DNA of 64,000 nucleotides from Tricholomella constricta. Lineage: Eukaryota; Basidiomycota; Agaricomycetes; Agaricales; Lyophyllaceae. Where the stretch lies: the NCBI GenBank assembly GCA_013368375.1, contig JAACJP010000003.1, positions 1,736,001-1,800,000 on the forward strand, in the 5' to 3' direction. The notes under the pieces were generated by a model. That model had not been told where the DNA came from, searched no databases, and saw only the letters and a list, made by a program, of their open reading frames with translations. This document shows, piece after piece, positions 1-10,556 of the stretch (within the stretch, counting starts at the first letter, position 1; every line of letters starts with the position of its first letter). The position numbers were made by a program, and so were the translations under genes.

Positions 1-610
1 CCGGCATATGCCTACATATGTTCGATCCGACTGCGGACACATCTGGGTCTGAAAACGGGCCCATGTCCGATCCAAAGTAGCGTACATATGAACATTTTTT
101 CAGAGTAGGTCCGATCCAAAAAAGGACATAAACATCGTCGAGTAGGAGGTCCGATCCAGCTGCAGACACCTGCGCGCTGGATGTGTGGATGGGACTGGGT
201 CGTCAAGGTTTGATGTAGTTGCGGGCATATCCCTGGACCATCCCCTAAGTAGTATTAAGATAGGTTTGTGGCTCCGAAACGAGTTACAGCCTGATTAAAA
301 TGCCCAGGATGTCTTTAGCTGTTATTGTCACTCAATCTGCTTCGTGGGCACTCAGTTGCGGTGAATAATTGATCCTGATGCAGACACATCCTGTCGTAAT
401 GAATGAATGCGGACACACTTCGTCGAAACGGAGGTTCGATCCTCTATGCGGACACCCATAGTCACCAGCTATGTCCGATCCTTGTTGCGCACACTTTTTA
501 CTTGGGTAATGAGGTCCGATCTCAATGCGTACACTACCTACCCAAAATGTTGCGGACACTTCTGCCCAAATTTGGCAATTTAGGATCAGACCTATATAGG
601 CATATGCCGG
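1..610. repeat. Degenerate repeat block with inverted ends
   Basis: A loosely repeated unit built around ggtccgatcc followed by tgcggacac recurs about ten times. Bases 1-17 (ccggcatatgcctacat) and 594-610 (atataggcatatgccgg) are inverted copies with one mismatch, so this may be a small element with terminal inverted repeats. The left end coincides with the window edge, so its true extent is unknown. No coding potential is seen. Confidence 0.55.
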
Positions 611-711
611 GGTCCTCTCTCAGCCTCAGCTCTATGTGATCTTTTCGACACGTAACACGAGCGCAATTCTGACCTTCGGGAACTATGGAAATGATAAAGC
701 TCTATGTCTCC

Positions 712-912
712 CAGGCTCCTAAAACCAGCCGCTCGAACCGCTCGATTTCGCAATTCAAGTGGCCCACGCAATGTTACATATGAGATTTTATCTTACCTTA
801 TCATACCAAACTTACACAAACTTCTATGTAAACAAACAAATCCGGGCTCAAACTGCGTGGGCCACTTGAATTGCGAAATCGAGCGGTTCGAGCGGCTGGT
901 TTTAGGAGCCTG
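712..912. mobile_element. MITE with 59-bp perfect terminal inverted repeats
   Basis: Bases 712-770 and 854-912 are exact reverse complements (59 of 59), with an 83-bp AT-rich centre. The identical 9-mer tatgtctcc flanks the element at 703-711 and 913-921, a perfect target-site duplication. A 9-bp duplication with long inverted repeats fits Mutator-like (MULE) non-autonomous elements; that family assignment is inference. It lies just downstream of the last recognisable exon of the HIBADH-like pseudogene, probably in what was an intron. Confidence 0.9.
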
Positions 913-1162
913 TATGTCTCCTTGATCAGGCGTGGTCATGAGTCGAACACAGCGAACACACTGATCTTTCCGCCACCTCTTTCGAGCTCGATGCCACGTT
1001 GATAATCCCAAGATGTCCCATTTCTCGTTCGAACTGACGCAAGACGGCTTCGTTGACATCGAAAATTGTGAGCTCACTACTGGCTGGTATCTTTCGGCGT
1101 AGCTGGATAGCCATGGGGTAGCCCATGGCTCCCAGCCCTATCGAACCAAAGCGCTGAGGGAA

Positions 1163-1357
1163 TGTAGCGGTGCTACAGGGGATACCTCGCGTTTCACACT
1201 ATACACGAGCTTGACCAGATGTCATTTCTGCTAGGTATACATGAAGTTGCGAAGATCTACTTAAAATAATAGATATAAACAATAGATATAGGCAACGCCG
1301 AAGGCGTTGCCAAACAATGCCAACAACAGGTGACCAGTATGGACCTGTGTCCTTATA
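1163..1357 (-). repeat. 3' LTR of the gag-only LTR element
   Basis: 195 bp, direct repeat of 4310-4504. It contains an exact hairpin: ggcaacgcc, a 3-nt loop, ggcgttgcc. Its outer CA has become TA at 1356-1357, and two further bases near the middle differ from the partner LTR. Confidence 0.88.
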
Positions 1358-2020
1358 TACCCCCCTTTAAGATTGCACTCAACAATCTTTACACCAGGGT
1401 GGATGTCGAGGGGTGAGTATGTCATATATATTGAGCGTACATTACGCGCAACAATAGTCAAGTGTATTGCGCATATTTTATGCACCACAGTATGTCGAGT
1501 CTGGGTATTGGTACCCCGACAATATGGAATAATGATAATGTTAGGTCCATAGCCCTAACATAGTGTCGATGCTGTCGACCACAGCTTGTTCCTCCAGTCT
1601 CTGAGGAATTGGCGTCCATGTTCCGGAAACGTACTGGCTAGGGTTGGACACATAATGCCCAACAATGACTATCGTGCCTGAGTTGATTGAATAGTCGCCA
1701 ATCGAGTCGTCAGCCGGTGATTTATGGCTTCATCAATTTTTTGGCTCTGTCTTCGACTCCTTGTCAGCAGCTATTGCGACTGCCAGACCAGGGCTGGTTG
1801 AACTACCGCAGAAGACTGAGGCGCTGTTTATTGCGCCGACATATACGCCACAAGGGTTTCAGCGATGGATATCGCTGCGACTGTAGTTAAAGTCGCGTAG
1901 GCTGCCACCTCGACGTTATCAACGTCGACACATAACCGATACGGCTGCCGGACTGATGCGTCTCATATCGCATCTCAAAGACCTGGATAGGAACTGTTGG
2001 GCACAATGAGCCCAACACGC

Positions 2021-3748
2021 TCAATCAGAGTCATTGCACTCGTTATCATCATAACGAGCGCTTTCGTCGCTTTGCTCGTCGATTGAACGACCATCTTCTG
2101 GGCCGCTATGTGCAGTGCCACTCTCTTGCTCGTTGTTAAAACGAGTATCTTCCGAGCCGCTATGCTCAGCGCCACTCTCCTCCTCCTCTTGATAGCTACC
2201 ACGTTCAGGATAGTTATCATATTCTGCCTTGAGAGCGCTGGTTTCTCCATTGCTCTCCACTTCGTAGACGTGAATTTCCTTCCCGTCTTCATCGAAATAC
2301 TGGTACTCATGGCATGCGTCCTCACATTCATATGTTCGGACATGCCATGCTTCTGAGCGTTCTGAATGACCTTCGGACTGCTCACCATTCTCGTCGCCTT
2401 CCCCTTCCGGTTCATCGCCATATGTGCGATGAACAATTTGGCGCATACACGCCAATTGTTCAGTGGGCATTTCGTTCTGAACTGCCGATGGTGTCGGTAC
2501 CACCATGTTGTAGTTGTCCCTACTCGCGCTAATACTGCACAAGTAGGTGCTCGAGTTACCCTCCAACCAGTCTAGGACATGGTCGGGGGTGCGTGTTCGC
2601 TCCTGTCCATTTCGCGAACTCGATCTTGACCTTCCAGCCTCACTGATTCGGTCACTAGATCCATCATCGGATACAGCGCTTGACGCCATCTCTGGAACAT
2701 GCTTGACGCCCATTAACCCCGTGTCCACACGGACTTCCTCTCTGTGATGCCGGAGGTGGTACATCACCCACCTCCAAACCCGGCGCACATCGTCTTCCGG
2801 TCGATCGTGCATTAGCTCCCGGAACGTCTCGTTCCAGTCGCTTCGGTCGTCGATGTGTCGTGCTATCCACCACGCAATGTGGACGTCCGTCTCCAGGTAT
2901 GCCGGCATCTGCACCTTTGCAGTTGTCGTCCCATGGCGTTCAATCTTCTTCGATGGGCGTTCACCACACCCATTGGCGCTTTTCCTGCCAGCGGATGTTG
3001 CGCCTTTGCTGGGCATCATGGATTGTAAGACGTCGCTCTGCGACATTTCATTCATTGTCTCGTTTGTGGGATGGCAGCTGGTCTGATACCTCTCCTCCCC
3101 ACCAGAATGTCGTCCACCTACAACATTCGCCTCAGGTCGCATCTCATTTAGCATCGTTCGATGCTCGACGCTGCCCTCCACACTGCCCTGTTTGGGGGCC
3201 TCATGTCTGGGCTCTGAACGTTGTTGCATATGTTGATTATGCATTGGCGACGGTGCTCGCAAGTCGTGGTCTTCGTGTCCACCACGATATGTGACGTTCA
3301 CTGATGCGAGGCCATTGCCCTCACGTCTTTCAGATTGCTTCACGATGGATCTGAAGGGGGCAGCACTCAAGCCGCTCGAATGTTCGCTCGAACATTCATT
3401 CTTAGGACCATCACTTGATGGTCCCGCCGGTTTCGTCGATGATTGCGCCTGTGGCGCCATCGTACTTGCATCACACGACTGCAATGCCCCTCATTGTGCG
3501 TCCTTCGGATGCCGCTTCCTATAGAGTTCCACGACCTCACGAAGTGTCGAGATAACTTTGTCAGCATACGAGTTGCCGACCGCCATACGGTGCATAGTTG
3601 TGGCACCGTACTTCTGGTATAACTTTTCGGTGGCCTCTAGCAGCCTCCGACGCCGGTATTCGCTCTGGACGTCTGTCGTCGCTTCGAGTTTGGCTTCCCA
3701 AGTCGAGGGTGTAGTGTTCATAATCGGTGCGGTCTGTTGGCCGCACAT
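2021..3748 (-). CDS. Gag-like protein, second reading frame with one in-frame TGA
   Basis: One open phase runs from 3748 to 2021 except for a single TGA at 3491-3493 (between HPKDAQ and GALQSCDAS). Before the stop are about 85 charged helical residues (WEAKLEATTDVQSEYRRRR). After it are a Ser/Gln-rich stretch, a tryptophan-rich helical segment (HIAWWIARHIDDRSDWNETF, later VRRVWRWVMYHLRHH), and an acidic tail with two imperfect copies of ESG-AHSG-ED-R. No zinc knuckle is visible. The stop may be decay or read-through; long conserved phase on both sides favours recent origin. Confidence 0.5.
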
Positions 3749-4188
3749 TCTCGATAAGACACGCGTAACGCATCCATATATTTATGTAGGTACTCGGTAT
3801 GTCCTACATCAATACAAGACATTCCATAGTCCCGTTCGATAATGCGTTCGGCTCGTGCTTCGAGCCTCCGTCGTTGAGTTTCGTCGGTTATCCTAGTAGC
3901 CGGCCAAAATAACTGGAGCTCGCGCCGTAAAAGGGCGAGCTCGATCCAATCTTCATGCAGAGGCGACGAAGATTCGCCTGGGCCGTTCCATAGATACGGC
4001 TGGAGTTTGCTCGAGGGAGCCGTCGCCGGCGGTTCTGCCGTGTGACGTGGCATCAATTTCGATGCTTCAAGCATCGAAAAGCCTCTCGGGGCCGCAAGCT
4101 GCGGTTCCGACGAATGACGTGGCCGCGTGTCCGCGGCCTCGTGTGTCCATGCGCATGTCGCATGGTCCTGGGTGGTTCTCGATGTCAT
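3718..4188 (-). CDS. Gag-like protein, first reading frame of the LTR element
   Basis: About 157 residues from ATG 4186-4188 (MTSRTTQDH). The N-terminal 70 residues are low complexity; the C-terminal 80 are charged and probably helical (HEDWIELALLRRELQLFW, then ARAERIIERDYGM). No family is recognised. It overlaps the next frame (3748-2021) by 31 nt in a different phase, so expression of one polyprotein would need a frameshift, a small intron, or an undamaged ancestral copy. It is called gag-like only from its place in an LTR element. Confidence 0.45.
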   Translation of the reverse strand: MTSRTTQDHATCAWTHEAADTRPRHSSEPQLAAPRGFSMLEASKLMPRHTAEPPATAPSSKLQPYLWNGPGESSSPLHEDWIELALLRRELQLFWPATRITDETQRRRLEARAERIIERDYGMSCIDVGHTEYLHKYMDALRVSYRECAANRPHRL

Positions 4189-4309
4189 ATCAAGATGTCG
4201 GTGTTGGCCAAAAGGGGTTTGTATGGCCAGATTAAGAAAAGAAGCAGTTATAGCGGGATATAGCGGGATATAGCTGTATATAGCAGTAGAGCTGGATAGC
4301 TCAAAAAAA

Positions 4310-4504
4310 TGTAGCGGTGCTACAGGGGATACCTCGCGTTTCACACTATACACGAGCTTGACCAGATGTCATTGTTGCTAGGTATACATGAAGTTGCGAA
4401 GATCTACTTAAAATAATAGATATAAACAATAGATATAGGCAACGCCGAAGGCGTTGCCAAACAATGCCAACAACAGGTGACCAGTATGGACCTGTGTCCT
4501 TACA
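4310..4504 (-). repeat. 5' LTR of the gag-only LTR element
   Basis: 195 bp, direct repeat of 1163-1357, starting tgtagc and ending cttaca. In the transcribed direction this is the upstream LTR. An A-run and short tagcgggata/tagctgtata repeats lie between it and the first ATG. Confidence 0.88.
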
Positions 4505-4527
4505 GGGAACTTGAATGCGGGAGACAT

Positions 4528-6056
4528 TGTGCAGATGGTTGTTAGGACCTTGCGTAGCACGCTGGTTGCGGAGTTATTCCGAGAACACCGAAGCGGACAG
4601 GCCTGACGTTGTCGAGGAAGACGAGCTCCGAAGGTTATTCGGAGGTCGTGAGCGTCGACAATGACATTCGCAAGAGCTTGCTTTGAATGAATGAAGCTTA
4701 AGCGATACGAAAGTGAAGCAGAATAGATTCGAGAAAGTGAGAGAGAACAAGAACAAGAACAGAGACTAGTCGTAACAATTTGGTAATATCGAGGTGAAGA
4801 GTCCGAAAAGAAAGTGGTGCCATATATATACAGTAGACATGCGTGGGAAAGCGTAGTGGGTGTGAGTTTAGGGGGGGTCGTTAGGGCCGGTCGTGACAAC
4901 GGTCCGATGGACTTCAAGTCAGGCTTATTGCCCCCCCACAAAGGTACACACACTGTGGGAATGGTGCATCTAACCCATTCTCTGCCATTGTGAGTCCGCA
5001 TGGCTGCTTATATAGACGTATATAGGATTATATTCCCTCGCATCTGACATCTCTCCGTCTCAAAGCCACTAAGAAGAACCGAAGGCTCGTACCTAGAGGA
5101 GCGATGAAGAAAGTCAAGCAGGCGGCTTTGCACAGATTTTTTGACAGACGTCTCGACAAATGCGTTGGCGCCACAGACATTATATTTTGCCCGACTGGGA
5201 GGCCATAAAAAAAATCAGTTGACAATGTCTTCTCGATCGACCAAGGGACGCGAGTAGACCTCGGTCCGGATGAAACACGCTGTGATACAAAATGAGTAGG
5301 CCAAGGTGCTCGGGGAGAGCCCCGCGCCCTCAGGCTGCAGACTCGGATTCGGAGGCAGCGACAAGCAGCCGCCGCGCAAAATCAATGGTCAGACTAATAT
5401 ATCACTCGCTGCGCTGCTTAGCCTGGTGCATTGCAAGGATACAACTGCACCGCGGCCTGCGAAATCTATTGATCATCTGTGAGTTGAGGTCGTACAAAGA
5501 TGTATGAAAAACAAAAGCTAATCACCCTTCGGTCGTCTTGAAAGGCTAACTCAAGGGGAATCGGACGGGTTTAGCCGGACACGGGCTCGCCCTGAAACAG
5601 CGGCGGAGCCCTGAAAATAGGCTTGATTCTCGCGGGAAACGCTACAAATGTTCGTAACTACGGGAGTATAGTAGAATGTTTGTAAGTAAAAAAGAAATAG
5701 AATCATGAAGGAGGTGATATGGGGAGGATGGTGGGTTGCTGTAAAGACTGCTATGACGACTGAAGACTGAACCTGGACCGTCTGAGGTGTCAGAGTTCAG
5801 ATGCGGCGTACGGTAGACGAGAGCTACACGGTTCAATTTTAGATTTTGATTTCAGTTTGCGAGCAGAACCGGCAATTTCCGATACCGTGTGAATCACATC
5901 GCGAGGCCGCCTCGCGATGCGCGCTCTCACAGCCCGGCCAGTTCCTCTGTGCTCCCTCTTCAACTGCCTCTGATTGTCTAAACAGCTTGATTCTGAGGTG
6001 GTTATTGGAATTTTTGTTAGATGCCTTGTTCTGATCTCCCTTGATCACTGTAGATC
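4528..6056. other. Intergenic region with no recognised gene
   Basis: It begins with what would be the promoter of the HIBADH-like gene (minus strand). Reading frames here are short and not protein-like. Near 5898-5918 is a GC-rich palindrome (atcgcgaggc / gcctcgcgat). A 41-bp sequence at 5809-5849 recurs inverted near 21.75 kb. Confidence 0.6.
5809..5849 (+). repeat. 41-bp repeat, inverted copy at 21752-21792
   Basis: Begins tacggtagacgagagct and ends agattttga. The same 41 bases occur as reverse complement at 21752-21792, with a further 36-bp copy in tandem at 21715-21750. Both outer copies point inward and bracket about 16 kb. I see no target-site duplication beside them. Confidence 0.75.
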
Positions 6057-9050
6057 ATGGGCTCCAGACCACCACCTCCAATTCTATTGCCTATCAACAG
6101 CCAATACCTGGCTCACCCCCTACTAGCCTCACATTTTGGTAGCTGGGATGCTCTATCCTCTGAATCTCCCAGAAAGTTCTCTACCCTATTCTTTAAGCTT
6201 GTGGTGGCTTTACAAGATTACTTGGTGACCTCTGAGGAATGGGTATGAGAACTATAGCTTGATTTGATCAGATTCACAGCTCTGAGGCTTCTTTTCGGTT
6301 CCAGGCTATCCTACTGCCAGGCTGGGCACTTGAAAGCTGTGGTTTGAATGTGCCTATTCCTGAGGCTGCTCTCCTCTTCATCCACGTACTCTGGTCGCAA
6401 AGATGCGATAAGCCTGATGCTGCTCTGGAGTGTTTGAACTTGATACAAGCTCAGACCCTGAACATAGTCAGTCAGGTTTATTATTTTCCGTACTTGTACT
6501 CAAATATTTAATAGGCGCCTTCTAAGTTCAACATTTTTACTCCAGATCTTGATGTGGAAGAAGACAATACGGATACAGAGGACAATTCTGTGCATGAGAA
6601 ACTCGCTCGACCTGTTCTCACTGCACGGAATCACTCTGAATGGAACAGCACGATTGTCCACCCAGTTGCCCAGCTTGCACTCTGCGCGGAATGGGCAGCT
6701 GACTTGCGATTGTTCTTTCAACTGGACAATACAGATGACGAGGTCAAACAAATTCATTCATATTCATATAATCAACTTACTTTTAATGTCAGGTTGAATT
6801 ACTACCAGATGCAGCTGTTCTTGCTTTACGCGAGATGCGCACGGTATCACGTTCCATCTCAAAGTCTATCTCATGGGCTACAGCAGTGAAAGAGTCTAAT
6901 CTAGCATCCATCCTGGCTCACATATGTCGACCGGATACTGAGCTGGAATGCTCCCGCCCATACATTTCGTATAGTTTTCGCAATCACTCCTGGAAGCAGT
7001 CCTTTGGTGAAATCCTGGAGAAGTGGACCCCAAGCCATGTGTTTCAAGACGTGGATCTTACCGAGGTATTTTGTTCTTTTAATTGAAGCAAGCAAAACTG
7101 ATATGTACTCCTGCTAGGACACCAGCCAGTGCCATGATCAACATACACCATATAATCTGAAGATGCTGGTGGATGCTATTGGTGCACGCGACTGCATCAT
7201 TCCTACGACGTCAAACCCGTCATGTGTTTTCCTCTTTGTAAACCTTGCCAATTTTCAAGTTGCATGGGATACATGGTTGAAGCCAAGTCTGATCAGATTA
7301 AACATCTATGTATGTGCATTGTTCTAATATAAGTTTGCTATATTTGACCGATTAACAGCCATGTAACTGGAATATTCAGCAAGTGCATCGTGAAATCCGT
7401 GGCATCAATATTTCTACCTGGGGACATTCACTTCATCCTAGGCTAGCACTGATTTTGCAGGAGACACAAAAGTTGTGCAGTGACAATAAGCAACTCTTGG
7501 ATATGACATTCCGTCCACCAGCATCTACCGCCAAAGCTTCGACAAAGTACAACCGACCTACTAGGAAGGCTGCTCATCATACAACCAAGGTTCAGCTTCT
7601 TGGTACTTTACCCTCACCAGCTCTACATCGCCGATTCTCTCCAGAGTCCTTCAACTCTAGCAAGGTGTGAACCAGTTTTTTTGCTTTTTACCAGAGTTAA
7701 TATTTATCCAGCCCAATGACACAATGAAAATCAATTTGTCATCTGGTGTCCAACACAAGAGTGCGGATAGCATTCTACGGAACACTTGCAAGCGATGCAT
7801 AGGCAAGCCCGCAGATGACCGTTGCATTGTAGCTCATTTTGTCACTGAGCGCAATGTGGCGCATCTTGAAGGATGTGCATTGACATGTGCTTCTGCTGGT
7901 GATCGCCTGCCGTCTATGGTATGGTCATTCTTTATGCTTTCTAATTCACCACTCATTTTTCCTGATAGAAAGGACAAGTACTTATGAAGGAAGCAGGAGT
8001 TTATACTCCAGAAGAGCTGGACTTGAAAAAAATTGCTCACCGCCCTGCTGTATATAGCACATGCAAAAGGGATGTCGTTTTACTTATAGATGCCGACACG
8101 GATCAAATGGTATGTCTATCACTCTGTATACAGACATATAACTTGACTGAATAATTTTATAGGTTGGTGCTATTCAGTTCCAAGCTGCAGCAAGCCAGAC
8201 CTTGGGACGGCTGATGCAGCACCACAAGAATGCAACCAGACTCAAGGCACTTAAACGAGGCCGTTCTTTTGAATGCTGGAAGTATGGGCAAATGCGAGCT
8301 ATTGGTTCTCGGGTCCCGCAAGGTGGCCGTGCTGGTGATGCATACACCCTTTATGCGGGTGTAGATGGAGATACAGATCAGGATATCAAAGACCTATTTG
8401 AACATGCTTATGTGCGTTTTTCTATTTTGCATATCAGCATGTCTGATCAACTGCTTCCTGGCCAGGCTGCGGATACCTTGGTTACTCTTGCACGCGGGAT
8501 GTACTGGCCATGGACAAAGAATGTTGGTCATCATTCTGAAGACAAAGATGCACTCAATAGGCTTGGAACCACTGGAAGTAACCTGTTTGTATGCACTGAC
8601 TACATCAGCCAGCAGCACCATGATCGCGACCTCGACATATCGATCTGCATGCAATTCAAGAAGAGATGTCATGCAGATGAATTCAATTTCTCATACACCA
8701 AATGGGGTGTGTAAACTGAAACTATCGAGAACTGTCTTTGGTATGATTTCTGCTTGTGCTAGCCTTATGATCCTTAGCTGATGAATTGTTCCCCAAGGCT
8801 ATTCTACAGCAGTGACCTGCATGGAACTATCATGCCAAGGCAGTCATCATGGAACACTGGAGGAACAAGCAGTAATTCCTTGCCTGCCTTGCCAGATGCA
8901 CCCACCGCAAACAGTAGGAAGCACCAACCTAGATTGGCTATGAGCACAGGCAACCACAGCACAAATAGGAGAGTGGATGTGCAGCGAGCAGTGAAATATC
9001 GAGATGTTGGCAGACACTATAACTTGCGCACAAGGTATTGGGCCATTTAA
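6057..9050 (+). pseudogene. TET/JBP-like 2-oxoglutarate Fe(II) dioxygenase gene, 11 exons, one in-frame stop
   Basis: Start MGSRPPPPI at 6057; ten introns can be placed, with protein continuity through AILLPGW, APSKFNIF, VELLPDAA, DTSQCHDQ, PCNWNIQQ, PNDTMKIN, KGQVLMKE, VGAIQFQA and AADTLVTL. The C-terminal part has an H-x-D in CTDYISQQHHDRD and a distal histidine in SSDLHGTIMPRQS, the iron ligands expected of a double-stranded beta-helix dioxygenase. Context of these motifs resembles the expanded fungal TET/JBP group, which oxidises 5-methylcytosine; that assignment is inference. TAA at 8712-8714 interrupts the conserved stretch KWGV-stop-TETIENCLW between the ligands, and the frame then continues through intron 8741-8797 to a stop at 9048. 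The enzyme is probably inactive unless the base is an error. Confidence 0.6.
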
Positions 9051-9127
9051 AATCACTGCATTACTATATACAATACATTGTATGCATTACTATATACAAT
9101 ACATTGCATACATCAACAGAGAGGAAG

Positions 9128-9700
9128 GACGTGGGGCCAACAATGGGCAATGGAGCTGGGGTTGGAGGTGGTGACAATGATGGTTGGGCGACGATGGACA
9201 TGGTGGAGGTGGTGTGACGACAGTGAATGGCATACGGGTGTGCATACGGGTGGTGGTGAGGGAGGTGGTGGAAGCAATGAGCTGGTGGGGGCGATGGCGG
9301 AGGTGAGGGCAACGACGGAGGTGGTGGCGACAACGATGGCCATGGCGGAGGCCGGTGAGGGAGGCGGGGGCGACGACGGAGGTGGTGGCGACGATGGAGG
9401 TGGGGGCGACGACGATGGCCATGGCGGAGGCCGGTGAGGGAGGCGGGGGCGACGACAGAGGTGGGGACGACGACGGAGGTGAGGGTGACAACGGAGGTGG
9501 GGGCAACGATGGAGGTGGTGGCGACGATGGAGGTGGTGGCGACAACGGAGGTGGTGGTGACGACGGAGGTGGTGGCGACGACGGAGGTGGTGGCGACGAC
9601 GGAGTTGGGGGCGATGACAGAGGTGGGGGCGACGACGATGGCCATGGCGGAGGCCGGTGAGGGAGGCGGGGGCGACGATGGAGGCGGGGGCGATGCCATA
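9128..9700 (+). repeat. GGTGG/GGCGACGAC minisatellite
   Basis: Tandem units of about 15-18 bp around ggtggtggcgacgacgga, arranged in longer blocks that each end with gatggccatggcggaggcc (near 9330, 9413 and 9637). Open frames here on both strands are by-products of repeats whose unit length is a multiple of three. Confidence 0.9.
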
Positions 9701-9801
9701 CCCCATATCTTAATTCCGCCGTCTCAACAACTTGAACTCCACAGGCACACGACAACTCATACCATACCCCCTTCCAACCACCGCTGATCTCGCACCGTTT
9801 T

Positions 9802-10139
9802 GCTGGTGACGAACACACGGGCTCCGTACTGCTTGGCAATGTTGAGGCCCATCGCGACCTGGCGCGATCCAGCTATCGGGGTGCAAGCGTCAGCAAGAGT
9901 CCGGCGCTCAAAGGAGGGAGGGAAGGCGTAGGATAGGGAGTGTGCATGGAAGAAGAAGAAGAAGAAGAAACTCACTGCAGCCGAGAGGGTGGCCGATGGC
10001 GATGGCGCCGCCGTGTACGTTGATCTTGTCCATCGGGATGGTGAGCTGTCTGATGCTGTAGAGCGCCTGGCTCACGAACGCCTCGTTGATCTCGTGAAAA
10101 TTGATATCTGAAATCGACAGACCTGTCTTCTCGAGTACC
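9802..10139 (-). pseudogene. 3-ketoacyl-CoA thiolase C-terminal fragment
   Basis: Minus-strand exon VLEKTGLSISDINFHEINEA continues to AIAIGHPLGC, then a GT..AG intron rich in tct/ttc (about 9870-9975), then SGSRQVAMGLN and ARVFVTS. NEAF and GHPLG are the thiolase motifs carrying the catalytic histidine. The final cysteine block (usually C-x-G-x-G) is missing because coding similarity stops near 9802, and the N-terminal two thirds are absent beyond 10139. The family breaks 3-ketoacyl-CoA to acetyl-CoA. It is a relic carrying its ancestral intron, in a cluster of similar relics. Confidence 0.75.
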
Positions 10140-10190
10140 TGTCGGATTGAACGTTAATACAAGCCCCCAGGAGCACATCATATACGGTAT

Positions 10191-10556
10191 GCGGGTGCAC
10201 CTTAGGGATGGCGTGGCGATGCCGAGGCGGCCGTTCGCTGCTGCGTGCCGAGAGAGCCCTGCAAGCCCGATGGGCGACTCGAGCAGTGGACGCGCGCCGT
10301 TCACGCCGAAGGACGGGAGCGATCTTGGTGTGGGCGTTCGTGGGGGCGGTGCTGAGAGTGTGAGTGGGGGGTGGAGCGGGGGCGTGAGCGGGCTTACGGT
10401 GAAGGGGAAGCATATCAAGCGCCAGAGTGTGAACTTTGAGGATGACTTCAGGGACCTGAGTAGGCCGCAGACGAAGGGGAAGGGTGGGGAGGCTGGGGAT
10501 AGGGAGGAGAAGAGGAGGGAGAGAAGGAGGAGCAAGGCTAAGGCTGCTATCAAGTA
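10191..10556 (+). pseudogene. Coding fragment of unrecognised Ser/Gly-rich protein
   Basis: One clean plus frame (SSGRAPFTPKDGSDLGVG, then KGKHIKRQSVNFEDDFRDL and a basic EEKRRERRRSKAKAAI) ends at a consensus-like splice donor (aagtaccat). Codon use is strongly G/C at third positions, unlike random sequence. No start exon and no downstream exon can be found, so this looks like one internal exon of a conserved regulator. I do not recognise the family. Confidence 0.4.

Larger units (their letters stand above)
1163..4504 (-). mobile_element. Non-autonomous LTR retrotransposon with gag-like gene and no pol
   Basis: Two 195-bp direct repeats (1163-1357 and 4310-4504) differ at three positions. 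They begin TGTAG, and the right copy ends TTACA while the left ends TTATA. The 5-bp duplication gggaa flanks the element at 1158-1162 and 4505-4509. Read on the minus strand, a purine tract (aaaggggggta) lies directly before the left LTR, so the element is transcribed right to left. The 2.95-kb interior holds only the gag-like frames at 4188-2021; I see no protease, reverse transcriptase, RNase H or integrase motif. No convincing primer-binding site was found beside the right LTR. Confidence 0.88.
926..4527 (-). pseudogene. 3-hydroxyisobutyrate dehydrogenase-like gene, N-terminal part, split by an LTR element
   Basis: The family uses NAD(P) to oxidise beta-hydroxyacids such as 3-hydroxyisobutyrate in valine breakdown, usually in mitochondria. 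The reading frame starts at ATG 4525-4527 (MSPAFKFP) and is interrupted after 23 nt by a 3.3-kb LTR insertion. It resumes at 1157, reading QRFGSIGLGAMGYPMA (the Rossmann GxGxxG motif), then ELTIFDVN and SSSKEVAERS. After AERS a possible splice donor (gtgtgt) occurs, and the remaining exons, including the catalytic lysine region, are not found: a MITE and repeats follow. The two parts rejoin exactly in frame once one copy of the duplicated gggaa and the element are removed. The gene is therefore broken twice and is unlikely to be functional. Confidence 0.8.

Noticed and set aside
3485..3500. TGA in the gag-like frame as a selenocysteine codon
   Set aside because: Fungi of this group lack known selenocysteine machinery, and no insertion element is visible; decay or read-through is simpler.
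9064..9839. Long Gly/Asp-rich and Pro-rich open frames on both strands (up to ~250 codons)
   Set aside because: They are by-products of a minisatellite with unit length divisible by three; no non-repetitive coding sequence supports them.
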